Positions 6,874 through 17,300 of a DNA stretch of 47,795 bases are shown here, one piece after another (the stretch's first letter is position 1; each line of letters starts with the position of its first letter). The stretch comes from a virus. Where the stretch lies: positions 1-47,795 of the IMG/VR virus record IMGVR_UViG_3300034062_005671, one strand, 5' to 3'. The position numbers were made by a program, and so were the translations under genes. Below the pieces are notes generated by a model. It worked only from the letters and a program-made list of their open reading frames with translations, was not told the DNA's origin and ran no database searches.

Positions 6874-9857
6874 TATATACTACAATCTATATTAATATTT
6901 ATTCCAACATTCAAAACAACAGTTTCTTGAAGATTTTGTGTGATACAATTTAAGTTGGTAATTGTTAGTTCATTACCATTTAAGAAATAAGTATATCCGT
7001 AATCATATAACATTGGTAGATAATCAATCAAGGCATTTCTCCATTCAGTATTTGTAGGTACATCATTATATCCGTAACCACTATAGAATGTCTCTTGTAT
7101 TAATATATCACCACCAATTCGTAAGTCAACAAACCATTCAGTCTGAACCGAATTTTGACTACATTGATTAAGTGTTAACCCACTTGATGATAACATGTTA
7201 TTAATTCTATTTGCAAGAATACTATCAAAATTAGAAACATTTATATCACCATTTAACCAAGGATATATATTGAAATCGACATACTCGGTGCTACAAGTGT
7301 AATCAAATATGTTTGAGATAATAAAACAAGGGTCAACAGGTACTGGTACAAATTGACATCCCCTTTGTCGTCTATAAACAAATTTTTGTTTGTGAAGAAC
7401 AGAGTTTTCTAATCTAACACCACCATTCCAAATGGTAGTTGCAGGAACCATTTGCTCAATCAATTTAGTCCAATAAGGACCGATACCATTAACATAGTCA
7501 ATAAGTTTTTGGTACGTATATTTGTTATTTGGTAAACCAACAGTTTGTTCTGATTCAATATATTTCCACCATATAGATTGTAATGTAGGATATCCACCAG
7601 TCTTACCGTCAGAAATGTATTGTCTGTTTCTCGTATTAATCATATTCTGCCAAAAAGTTTGGGAGAATTCAAAGAATGTTTTCTTTTTAGGTTTTGGGTC
7701 AACATAAGTCCAATCCACACCACCTGGTACAGGATATCCAACAGTTAGACCTGATTCAGGTATTGGGTAATCATATTTTCTTGACTCATCCCAAACATCA
7801 TAAACCAAACCTTGGCCAGGATTAAGGAATATGTCTACGTTTTTAACGTTAAGAACTAATTTTTCATTATCGACAAAATAATATGCGTTATAATCTCCTT
7901 GAGTCGAAATTCTAACTCTGTCGTCATCAGACAACCATGACTTATTATTATCGACTACTTTTTGTAATTTAAATCCTTCAGTCATGTAAGGGAAATCTCT
8001 AAACCTGTTCAAATAAGTTTGACCATATGTAAACGGTTGTAATTGAGTTTGAATATTAAAGTTTTGTCCTGTATATACATTACCTGTAATTGTAACTGCA
8101 TCAGGACTTCTATGTTCTGGTGTTGTTTCGTACCATCCCGCACCTATTTGAAAAAAGTATGTTTCAGTATTAACAGGAGCCTTTGGATATCCAAATATAT
8201 CAATAGGGTAATCATCTAATGTAATATTCACATCCTGATAAGTTGAGTTGGTAGTAAATGCGGAATAGATATTACCTTGAATACTATATGTTTGGCCTGG
8301 TGCGTAAGTTGGAGTTTGTTGAACGTAAGTTCCACCTGATATCTGAGCCCATTGTGTGTAGAATTGGTCTAAATTAATTCTTTGGTCCGCTAAATAAATG
8401 TGTTCATTATATTCAATTAATGAATCAGGTGCGCCAATTAATCTTAATAAAAATTCAACAGACCTTCTCGTACCTTTTGATTTAAATAGGTAAGACGCAT
8501 TTAAAATTAAATTTCTATAATAAGCATAATTTAATTCTGTTGGCGTAAGAGCTCTTGCGTAACCAGGATATGTTGGTGTTGCGGTATTACCAAAAACAGA
8601 TGATAAGAAATCTTCATTTGTTATTGGTGAAAAATTTGAAGACCATCCTAATGTTTGTGATAAATTCACCAATAATTGTGACGGTATATCATTTGAAGGG
8701 TTGTAGTTTACTGAATTCATGTAAGCCAAACCTTCAATGAAAGTTTTAATTTGGTCAAAACTTCTTCCATAGATTTGAAATATTTTTTCAACCTTTCTAC
8801 CTAATGTGTCAAATTCTTTTAATGAATCAGAAACTAAAAACCTAGATATTAAGTTTGTCTTAAATGAGTCAAGATTAACAGCAATGGCTTGGATTTGTTC
8901 CAAATAAGAGTCAAATAAGAATGAACTAATATCTAAATTCCACACACCATCTTTCGGCCATGTAACTTGTTGATAATCTGTAAAGGTCTGTCCATATTCA
9001 TTTTGTTGTGGCACTTGGAATACCGCGGTATATTCAGGCCTAACCAATCTATTAACTAAAAATTTCTCAACCTCATCAAAGTCTTCTTGAAATGTCTTAT
9101 CAACAATATAATCATTTGGTCTTATTTGAAATTCTTCTTGGGTCGTGGTTGCAGTCAACCCAAAAGGTGAACCTGAAACATAGAATACAATTTCACCTGA
9201 GGATAATGTCTGTGATGGTGTAAATGATATAACTTTATAAATGTTATCATTAATACTAACACAGTAATCTAAATAGGTATTACTAAGATTTCTATATTTT
9301 GAAGTTAGAATTTCACTTGCAGCCAAATTAGTTGCGGCACTGACAGAGTAATCAATATCAAATGGATTTTTAATTCTATCAACATTAACTTTAAAGTACG
9401 TCTCGTCAGCTTGAACATCATACACAATATCAAAAGCCGTGTTACCCGTAACGTAATCGTTGTTACTAAATTGAATGTCTAATGACGCTGGAAAATAATT
9501 AATGATTTTAGTAATTGAAACTCTGAATCTTTCAGACAATGAACCGTACATTGAAAAGTTAAGAACTTGTGTGATGTCAAAGTTTGGATAAACTCTAAAT
9601 TGAGTTGCCAATATTCTTCGACTCTGTTCAAGACTGTCGATGTTCATTGCATCTAACGTCATTGGTTCTGAGAACGCTCCGACATTAAAAGTTCTATTAA
9701 CTTTTTCTGTTACTCCCGTTGTAAACTCAAAATTACCTTGCGTAAGTCCTCCACCCTCAACAGTTTGTAATCCTACAATGTTGTCGGAAAAAGTACCCGC
9801 ACCGTTTCCAGGTCTTGGTGGGTAAAAGAACTTAGTATTTTTTGTGTTTACCGCCAT
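6873..9857 (-). CDS. Large baseplate protein, gpI/gp7-like candidate
   Basis: This 994-residue protein follows the gp25 and gp6 homologues in the same block. In many contractile tails a gpI or gp7-type wedge protein follows gp6/gpJ. The middle segment, about residues 440-500, includes LFKSKGTRRSVEFLLRLIGAP, which resembles the lysine-glycine-threonine plus helix pattern of tail protein I. That similarity is by eye and is not proof. The N-terminus (MAVNTKNTKFFYPPRPGNG) and much of the rest are aromatic-rich beta sequence typical of baseplate proteins. The last 150 residues or so contain paired cysteines and end in NIDCSI, resembling the C-terminal domain of the SprB-repeat protein. It starts by TAATG coupling with the upstream gene and ends by TAATG coupling with the downstream one. 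The exact wedge role is unproven. Confidence 0.55.
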   Translation of the reverse strand: MAVNTKNTKFFYPPRPGNGAGTFSDNIVGLQTVEGGGLTQGNFEFTTGVTEKVNRTFNVGAFSEPMTLDAMNIDSLEQSRRILATQFRVYPNFDITQVLNFSMYGSLSERFRVSITKIINYFPASLDIQFSNNDYVTGNTAFDIVYDVQADETYFKVNVDRIKNPFDIDYSVSAATNLAASEILTSKYRNLSNTYLDYCVSINDNIYKVISFTPSQTLSSGEIVFYVSGSPFGLTATTTQEEFQIRPNDYIVDKTFQEDFDEVEKFLVNRLVRPEYTAVFQVPQQNEYGQTFTDYQQVTWPKDGVWNLDISSFLFDSYLEQIQAIAVNLDSFKTNLISRFLVSDSLKEFDTLGRKVEKIFQIYGRSFDQIKTFIEGLAYMNSVNYNPSNDIPSQLLVNLSQTLGWSSNFSPITNEDFLSSVFGNTATPTYPGYARALTPTELNYAYYRNLILNASYLFKSKGTRRSVEFLLRLIGAPDSLIEYNEHIYLADQRINLDQFYTQWAQISGGTYVQQTPTYAPGQTYSIQGNIYSAFTTNSTYQDVNITLDDYPIDIFGYPKAPVNTETYFFQIGAGWYETTPEHRSPDAVTITGNVYTGQNFNIQTQLQPFTYGQTYLNRFRDFPYMTEGFKLQKVVDNNKSWLSDDDRVRISTQGDYNAYYFVDNEKLVLNVKNVDIFLNPGQGLVYDVWDESRKYDYPIPESGLTVGYPVPGGVDWTYVDPKPKKKTFFEFSQTFWQNMINTRNRQYISDGKTGGYPTLQSIWWKYIESEQTVGLPNNKYTYQKLIDYVNGIGPYWTKLIEQMVPATTIWNGGVRLENSVLHKQKFVYRRQRGCQFVPVPVDPCFIISNIFDYTCSTEYVDFNIYPWLNGDINVSNFDSILANRINNMLSSSGLTLNQCSQNSVQTEWFVDLRIGGDILIQETFYSGYGYNDVPTNTEWRNALIDYLPMLYDYGYTYFLNGNELTITNLNCITQNLQETVVLNVGININIDCSI

Positions 9858-10765
9858 TAAGTTGTTATGTTTGTAAAGTTTTTACTGAAATCAATATTAT
9901 TACCTCTACTCTGTCTAACCTCATAAAGTAATGCGTTAAATTGGTCTCTAATTTCATATAAGTTGTATTGTCTGTATATGTTATTTTGAGGGTCATAGAT
10001 TGTGTAGATACCATCATCGATTGATTTGGTTTGATTACCGTAAAGAGCAATTGCAAGAGATGATACATCGTACTCAACCATTTCTATTTCCAAAGTAATT
10101 GGATTAAAGAATGTGTTTGATATAATAATGTTTTGATTTGGTTGTCCAATAAACGGAGTTGAATTTGGATTGTTTGTTGGCGATGAAGATGGTGATAGTG
10201 TTAAGAAAATCAAATTAGAATTTCCTTCAACATATCTATATCTAATACTTTTTTGTGTTGTATTTGTTTCATTCGTAACTACAGGTTCGCAAAAGAACGA
10301 TGAGGTTACAACTCTAAAGAAATTTGGAATCTTTGAACCATCAGGATTTAAGTATTCAATTCTAAAACCAACTAAACCTTGAGGTACAAATTTGTTTTGA
10401 TATTGTGTAGGTACATTTGTAATGTCAATTACAATTCCTTTTACGTTTGGTAATGCATTTAAGACACCACAGTCAGTAATTAGTGTTCTAATTTGTGCAG
10501 GTCTTAAATAAAGTGTGTAAATGCCAAGAGCATTGAACTGTTCTGCAGGTAATGTTAAATTATATAATCCACCCAATACCTCAACACCAGCATTTCCACC
10601 TGTTTGAGTATTGTTGAAATAAGGCTTAAGAATTGTTTGTGCATCAAGTTGTGTAAGGATAAAATTATCCGTAACATCCCTTGATGGAGTATAATTCATA
10701 ATAATCTGAACGTCTTCTGGTGAGACATCACTTGGTCGTATTGTGCCGTATGAACCTATTGCCAT
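9857..10765 (-). CDS. Unrecognised baseplate-operon protein, 302 residues
   Basis: No family is recognised. The protein has no signal peptide or membrane segment. It starts MAIGSYGTIRPSDVSPEDV, is rich in Asn, Thr and Tyr, has a Ser/Pro/Asn-rich stretch near residues 190-205 (LSPSSSPTNNPNSTPFIG), and ends with a helix-prone segment around YEIRDQFNALLYEVRQSRG. The composition is typical of a phage structural protein. It is the first gene after a 22-base gap that holds a CTATTTATAA motif 12 bases before the ATG. Its stop overlaps the start of the 994-residue gene as TAATG, so the two are probably made in linked amounts. It may be a wedge accessory or fibre connector; that is inference from position only. 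Confidence 0.55.
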   Translation of the reverse strand: MAIGSYGTIRPSDVSPEDVQIIMNYTPSRDVTDNFILTQLDAQTILKPYFNNTQTGGNAGVEVLGGLYNLTLPAEQFNALGIYTLYLRPAQIRTLITDCGVLNALPNVKGIVIDITNVPTQYQNKFVPQGLVGFRIEYLNPDGSKIPNFFRVVTSSFFCEPVVTNETNTTQKSIRYRYVEGNSNLIFLTLSPSSSPTNNPNSTPFIGQPNQNIIISNTFFNPITLEIEMVEYDVSSLAIALYGNQTKSIDDGIYTIYDPQNNIYRQYNLYEIRDQFNALLYEVRQSRGNNIDFSKNFTNITT

Positions 10766-10777
10766 ATCTTTTTATCT

Positions 10778-10787
10778 TATAAATAGT
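10778..10787 (-). promoter_or_regulatory. CTATTTATAA motif before the 302-residue gene
   Basis: The minus strand reads CTATTTATAA between the stop of the PKD-domain gene (10788) and the ATG at 10765, with 12 bases between motif and ATG. It is one of the repeated TATTTAT motifs in the intergenic gaps. Confidence 0.4.
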
Positions 10788-11897
10788 TTAGTTCTTTTTT
10801 TCAACGTTAAAAAATCCATATCCGTAGTTAATCATGTCACCTAAATTGTCAACTTCTCCCATTCTTTGGATTCTTTCATATGCAGAGTTCTTACCTCTTT
10901 CAACAAAAACATCTGTTTGGATTTGTGGTTGGTCAACTACTTTGATTAAACTTTCTTCTTTTGTTATTGGTCTTGATGTCAAATTATTTTCAGTAAATCC
11001 CGATGATTGTTCAAAGAAGATTGTTGTTCCGTCTATGTAATCATAGTAATCAACAGAATTAACTGTATAGGCAGTGAAGGTTGTTGCAGTATTGGTTATT
11101 GCACCCCATATCTGACCATTCTTAATAACAGGAACCCCAACTTGAAATTTGTTTGGTCCATACATTGATAATTCATTCAACTTAGATTTAGTTAGTCCTG
11201 AAACCGTGTATGGAACCGTTGTAAAATTATTTGATGTTTGAGCAGATACCACGTTAACCGCATCACCTGAAAATATGTAGTCATAACTAATTGGCGTTTC
11301 GAACCAATTACCCCCCGCAGGAATAAAAAACGCCTCACCATTTGGATTATTTATTACAACATCCGAATAAGGGGTTGTTATCGTTTTTTGAACCTTTGTA
11401 ACCCCCCAAGGATTTGTTTGTTTTAATGTGATTATATATTTGGCATTTGCAACAGGGTATGTATGTGAAATAGAATTTGGTGTGTAAGTAGTTATTATTT
11501 GGTCAGGCGTACCATCACCCCAATTTAAAATATAATTTGATAATTCTAAAAACTTTTGGAAATCACTTGATGTGTTATATATGTTATAGACATACGGATT
11601 GGTAGTCGTGGAAGAAAATATAAAATTAGCCACAACGTCTTTCTGTAATACCGCACCATCAAAAGGACTATAGTATCCAAAATCTACTGCAGTCTGTCTA
11701 AACAATATTGGAATCGTCACTCCTGTTAATAAAGAACTACCGTCGGTACCCCCACTCAAAACTTGAGTCATTGCCGAATAAACTCCAGTCGTTTCACCCG
11801 TATAACCAGGTCCAACGTTTTGACCTTGCATATCAACAGTAAAAATATCACCCTTAATTGTTTCGGGGGAAATTATAATATTATAAAAATCTTCCAT
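10788..11897 (-). CDS. PKD-domain baseplate-operon protein
   Basis: The 369-residue product contains a PKD-like domain at about residues 80-175. The diagnostic WGDGT is at 126-130, HTY at 145-147, and a closing strand follows (YIITLKQTNPWGVTKVQKTIT). PKD domains are Ig-like extracellular modules common in Bacteroidetes surface proteins and seen in phage structural proteins. The flanking regions are not recognised; the N-terminus (MEDFYNIIISPETIKGDIF) and C-terminus (MINYGYGFFNVEKKN) are probably attachment segments. The start codon overlaps the upstream stop as TAATG. A role in the baseplate periphery or in contact with host surface glycans or proteins is plausible but inferred. Confidence 0.65.
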   Translation of the reverse strand: MEDFYNIIISPETIKGDIFTVDMQGQNVGPGYTGETTGVYSAMTQVLSGGTDGSSLLTGVTIPILFRQTAVDFGYYSPFDGAVLQKDVVANFIFSSTTTNPYVYNIYNTSSDFQKFLELSNYILNWGDGTPDQIITTYTPNSISHTYPVANAKYIITLKQTNPWGVTKVQKTITTPYSDVVINNPNGEAFFIPAGGNWFETPISYDYIFSGDAVNVVSAQTSNNFTTVPYTVSGLTKSKLNELSMYGPNKFQVGVPVIKNGQIWGAITNTATTFTAYTVNSVDYYDYIDGTTIFFEQSSGFTENNLTSRPITKEESLIKVVDQPQIQTDVFVERGKNSAYERIQRMGEVDNLGDMINYGYGFFNVEKKN

Positions 11898-12718
11898 TAT
11901 GGGTTAACATATTCATACCATTTTATGGGTTGTAGAGTTCCCGCTCTTTGACCATCATTCAAATAGATGGTTTGATTTGGATTCATATTGAATACTTGAT
12001 ATTCTTGTTTCTCATAATCAAGATGAACCTTATAATAGAAATACTGTGAATTATCAAAAACATATTTATTACCCGATAAAGATGATTGAGGCATATTCAT
12101 CATTTTAACAAAAAATCCACGCTCAGCATCATAAAACTTAGCGGTCATATAAAATGTATCAATATCCAAGAAATTTCTTTTCTTTAACCAATAAATAAAG
12201 AAACCTTCTTTATCCCCCACATAATCCAAAACAAATGAAGGTTTTTTGATTGTTACATCAGTGGTTTGCATAATAGCATTCATCTTTAAACCTTGTTGGG
12301 TAGGTATAATTAATGTAATGTAGTTTTTCTGTCTCTTCTCATCAAAATTATCGTACAAGTCAAGTTTGAAAAAAGAATTTGAAAAATTGTTAGTATAGTA
12401 GTAAATTTCTTGTGTTGAGAAACCTTCAGCTCTATAGTCGGTAATCCAATTAGATTCTACATCTAATGAACTTCCTGACCAAAAGTAAAACTCGTATTTA
12501 ATATCCGTTGGTTCAGATGTTGTACCCGTCAATGGTGAGTGAGCAAATCTGCTAACCTCAAAATCTCGACCAACACCAATTACTTCAGTAATAATTTCGG
12601 TCTCAAACGCCTCGATACTTTGGTCTTGACCTAAGTCATCCCAAGTAAATTGTACGGGAATTGTAAGTTGGTTGTCCACAAATCCGTTGTTTCGAATTGT
12701 AACTTTATTCACATTCAT
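11897..12718 (-). CDS. Unrecognised virion-type protein, 273 residues
   Basis: No known family is recognised. The product is beta-rich with many aromatic residues (FYFWSG, QEIYYYTNNFSNSFFKLD, YFYYKVHLDYEKQEYQVF) and lacks membrane or signal segments. The ATG at 12718 lies inside the end of the preceding gene (14-base overlap), and its stop overlaps the start of the PKD-domain gene by one base. It is therefore locked in a coupled string with other baseplate-block genes. A structural role is likely from context; nothing more specific can be supported. Confidence 0.55.
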   Translation of the reverse strand: MNVNKVTIRNNGFVDNQLTIPVQFTWDDLGQDQSIEAFETEIITEVIGVGRDFEVSRFAHSPLTGTTSEPTDIKYEFYFWSGSSLDVESNWITDYRAEGFSTQEIYYYTNNFSNSFFKLDLYDNFDEKRQKNYITLIIPTQQGLKMNAIMQTTDVTIKKPSFVLDYVGDKEGFFIYWLKKRNFLDIDTFYMTAKFYDAERGFFVKMMNMPQSSLSGNKYVFDNSQYFYYKVHLDYEKQEYQVFNMNPNQTIYLNDGQRAGTLQPIKWYEYVNP

Positions 12719-14393
12719 CTATCAATGGTTTAATTGGGTATGCCACACCAAGTGTGTTATAGTTTATACCTTCAGGAATTAACCTGAAAATTAAATCTTT
12801 GAACGGATATTGAGCACTATTCAAAAATGGGTAATCAACACCTCTTTCAAGATTATCTTTAAATCCATAACTATATAAATCTCTCCATCTGAATTGTTGG
12901 TCGGATGCCGAGTAATAAGAATATGAAGGGATGTTTTCAACCTGTCCAACATTAGCGGTCTCTACGTAGTCAGAAAAAACTCTAATCGTCATTGAAGTGT
13001 GGGGTTTATAATAGAAACCTGGACTATTTGTGTCGTATAAACTTGTAGTTTGAAAGACATTCTGATTGTACTTTATCTTTTGATAGTATGGTGAAATAAC
13101 TCTTTCCAATTGGTCATAGTCATTCCATTCACAAAAATCACCGTCAATAACGTCATCTTTTTTAAGGTCTTGATTGTAGTAGAAAGTTTTAGTAGCACCA
13201 TTAGTTAAAGTATAGTTAGATGTTGGAATGTTAGTATCTGATTGATTATTTAATAAATCCCACCATGGACTAACAGGAGATGTTAAATTAAACTCCCACC
13301 CTTGTTTTAACCCAATACCACTATTTGGTTGATTAAAGTAACCTGTATATCCCTTATTAATTATAGTTAAAAACAATTCACTAACAGGTCTTTTCTGATT
13401 GTCCAACACGTTTAATAAATTCAAATCTTTAGCAACCGTAACATTATATGAATTACTACTTGTCTTTTGTGAAATCCTTGAAACTTGGTTTGGGGTAATT
13501 GAACTGTATTCAAACTTTTTTTCTTCACCGAAAACATTTTTTTCAAATCCGTTTTTAGTCATTATAGTCTCATCAACATCAGTTAATATCTTATGTTGTC
13601 TTATATAATATTTTGATTTTGTTTCAGTTAGATTTTCAGGATTGATTACTCTTTTGAAGGTACCTGTAACACTATTAGCAAATGTAGTTCCTGTGTATCC
13701 AAAATTATAAATGTTAAAAATATATTCACCACTATCAAACTCACCCGTCCCTAAAGAATACACTTGAAATAAATTCACTTGATTATAAAAGAATGATAAT
13801 TCAACATATTCACCAACTGTTAATCCATGTGGTGCGATACATTGAAAACTAATCACGTTAGCCCCATTTTGAGTTCGATTAAGTATTGAAAATGGTATCC
13901 CGTCAGATGCAACCCAATTAAATGAACTATTATTTAAATCATATGATAGTGGTTTACTATAATCATTACTATAAACATAACTTATATAGTAAGTCCAATT
14001 GTAGGTGTAGGCACTTTTAGATTTATAGTCTATGTGTTGGTCAGTAATGTTTGGTCTATAAAAATCAAATTCGTAATACTGAGGAAATCCTTTCCAAATA
14101 CCATTTACAGTAGATTGTATTGGGTCAACATAATATAAAGTATCCCTAAATGGTACGTATTGAGTAGTACCAGTATATGTATTGGCATATAAGTAAGTCA
14201 CTTTAAATGTCGGTCTAAATACAGTACACGCTTGTCTCTCATCGTTATATACTTGAGCCAAGTTAATACTTTGACTTCGGTCATACTCAACAATAAGTTG
14301 TGATTGACTTTCTAAAGTAACCGAAATTTCTTGGTCAACAAAAGGTGCTGACTTGTATTTTTGACTACTAGGTATGATGGTATATTTATTCAC
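12705..14393 (-). CDS. Unrecognised virion-type protein, 562 residues, GTG start
   Basis: The reading frame starts at a GTG (14393) that overlaps the end of the 1657-residue gene by 8 bases; no ATG lies close downstream in frame, so GTG is the probable start. The product is rich in Tyr, Asn, Ser and Thr, begins MNKYTIIPSSQKYKSAPF, and has repeated beta-like segments with VTGTF and FGYTGTTF turns. No signal peptide, membrane segment or enzyme motif is seen. It lies between the membrane-segment protein and other unrecognised structural genes and overlaps both neighbours, so it is probably a stoichiometric baseplate or fibre component. The function is unknown. Confidence 0.55.
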   Translation of the reverse strand: MNKYTIIPSSQKYKSAPFVDQEISVTLESQSQLIVEYDRSQSINLAQVYNDERQACTVFRPTFKVTYLYANTYTGTTQYVPFRDTLYYVDPIQSTVNGIWKGFPQYYEFDFYRPNITDQHIDYKSKSAYTYNWTYYISYVYSNDYSKPLSYDLNNSSFNWVASDGIPFSILNRTQNGANVISFQCIAPHGLTVGEYVELSFFYNQVNLFQVYSLGTGEFDSGEYIFNIYNFGYTGTTFANSVTGTFKRVINPENLTETKSKYYIRQHKILTDVDETIMTKNGFEKNVFGEEKKFEYSSITPNQVSRISQKTSSNSYNVTVAKDLNLLNVLDNQKRPVSELFLTIINKGYTGYFNQPNSGIGLKQGWEFNLTSPVSPWWDLLNNQSDTNIPTSNYTLTNGATKTFYYNQDLKKDDVIDGDFCEWNDYDQLERVISPYYQKIKYNQNVFQTTSLYDTNSPGFYYKPHTSMTIRVFSDYVETANVGQVENIPSYSYYSASDQQFRWRDLYSYGFKDNLERGVDYPFLNSAQYPFKDLIFRLIPEGINYNTLGVAYPIKPLIDECE

Positions 14394-17300
14394 TTAACGA
14401 ATATTTTGTTTTGAATTTATCCAATGCACTATTACCTTTTTTAATTCCAAAGTAAAAATGAAATGGTGCACCAACTAAAAATTTACTTGACGGTACACCG
14501 CCCATGGTGTAAGAATATCCTCCATTAGAATTTACATTGAATATATATCCTCTTTGGTATATATCATTTGTATTATTAGCACCAATAAAATAAGATGGTG
14601 GGTTTTGATTTCTTCTACTCAATGATTGATAATTGTATCCAAAAATACCTGTACTATTCAAATCTGACGATTGGTTGGTTTTCCAATTGTTATCTTGGGA
14701 ACCAAATATGTTAACTACCCCTTGAAATTGTTGTTTTAATTCCCACTGATAGAATGGCACATATTGTGATTTAATACCATAAGGATAAGTAATTGCGTTT
14801 GCCGTTGGGTTTGGTCTAAAATTAATAACTCCTGGTGTAACATAATCCTTATTTTGTAAATCTTCAGTTGTTGAAGAAAAGAATATACCCATTGTTGCAG
14901 CAGTTGCTGGTCCTAAAATCACAACTGGGTCACCAGGGTCTCCATTTGAAACATAGTATTCTGGCGAAAAAGGTATAACCCCAAACTCAGAATTTATCGA
15001 CATACTCTGAACCAAATCTCCATCAACTTTTTTATCAGGTCTACTAAATAACATGTTCAAACTATTATCGAGTCTGATTGGTAATTGTTGTAAAAAAGTT
15101 TTGTTAGATATTCTTGATATAACAAAGAGGTTAACTAAATCCGAAGTGTCAGAGTAACTCGTTGGATTTAAGTTATTCATAATATAAGCACTTGACGATG
15201 CTTCCAAGTCAATTTCTTTGTAAACCGCGTCTTTAACCCCTAAATTAATAATAGTAGTTGGAAATAGTAGATTTCTTTCGTTTGATGGATTTTGTAAAAA
15301 GTCGGTAGGTCTTCCAATGAATCTTCCCGAAGTTGTTCCAGACAAGAAAGGTGATGACCTATAGTAGAAATTATTTGTTTTATCATCAAAATAAACCAAT
15401 TGTTTAGGGAATTGTGGAGGTAGAGGTTTATTTTGTTTATCATAAAAAGTATCTACCTGTATTGGAAACGTGAATAACGAACCGTTAACCCAATTATTTG
15501 TAAATGTTTGTGAAAGAACACCTCTACACAAACCATAAAAAAATCTAAATCTGTAACCCCACTCACTAAAAGCCTTTATGTCATCAGCAATACCAAATAG
15601 AGGTTTTTCAATCAAAACGTAACAACCTTGTTTAACTACTGTATTACTGTCACAATTTGTGTCAACTCCAAAATTTGTTCCATCCCCTTGATAACAATCC
15701 AAACCAACCATGTTTTGACAATTACCTAAAGTGTTTAAAACGTTTGTCCCCGCAACTTGACCCTCAATGTCAGGAGTAACTTGTGACGCTCCTGTACTAT
15801 AACCTGGTGTTATATATGTTATATTATCACCATCATAAACATAAGTTGCAAATCCAAGGTTTTGTTGTAATAAACTAACACTACCTCTTAAATTTTCACT
15901 ATCAATAAAATCTGATGATGGTAATCTGTCAGTTCTCATAATATTTCTTGAGTAACCTGTAATGTTAAGTTGGGTTAGTCCTGTAAGTGATGGGTATAAT
16001 ATAGGGCTAAAATATACAGTACCAAATTGTCCATAACTTTGTAATGTTGGTGGTATGGAACTATTTGCAGGATAAACTTGTAAAGGATTTCCCCATGTAA
16101 TTGCCCCACCTGATAAATCTTCCGAAGTATCGTAATCATTTACAGAAATTGCACTTTCATAATATACGTTTGTAGTTTTAGTCGATACTCCTTTAACCGT
16201 ACTATATAATGGTGTTTGATTTACAAAAGAAGATGATGAATACGTTGCACCTGGCACTATAACCGCCCTTGAATTTCCATCTAACGCGCCATAGTACCCA
16301 ACATTACTTGTCGTATAAGAAGAGAACTGTAGTCCTGGCGTTGTTGAGCCAACAATACCTGGAGTAAAGAAATGTGATTGGAAATATATATTATTCTGTA
16401 CGTTGTGTTGAGGTGTAAATGTCTGCGACCCTGTAGGAACTTTTTGTATTGGGACGTTTAATCTTGTATTGGCAGTAAATGTCCAATTAGAATCACTTTC
16501 GTTGGTACCAAATAAAGTTCCAATAGAATATTTGTTTGGTATTTTAGGAGAATAGGGGTCAACTCCTCTTTGTAAGATTAAAATAACTTGTTCGGTAAAA
16601 CCATCAAAATAACTTGTAGGTGTTAAATTAACAGTATTTTCTAAAGTTCTACTATTTGGTGGATATGGTATGAATCTTTCTGTATAATTTTCTATTATAC
16701 TTGTTTGTTGTAATACTCCTTGGAAAAACCCTCCTGTATTTGCTGAGTTTTCAACAAATGGAACAGTTACTCCATTAACAGTTGATGTACTTATTGTTAT
16801 TGCGGTTAATACTTGATAATATTCAATGTCCGATGGGTACACATATCTTTGACATGTTTCCCCACTGTTTATTAAAGTGTAAGTTGCAGTACCACCTAAA
16901 GTACCTAAATTAATACAATCATCGTTTGATATTGTCTGAACACCTAATGTAATAGCATTAAAAGTGTTACTATCACCGACACAATCTCCGTACGTAATCG
17001 TACCTAAACTTGTAACATCAACTGTAATATCACTGACACAATTTACGTTTGTATTTGCAGGTATTGTATATAGAGTAGTTAAGCCGTTTAATGGATTTGT
17101 TGGGTCAGCATATTCAACATTAATTGTAAATTCATTTGTTTGAAGTCTTCCATTAATACCACTTACAGTACTACCCGCCGTTGTTGTTGCACTCCATAAA
17201 TAATTACTATCTGTAGTACTGTCAGGATTTACAAAACTTAATAAAGTACCCGCAGAAAAAGATTGTGTCGCAAGAACAGTTAGTGTATTGTCATAATGAT

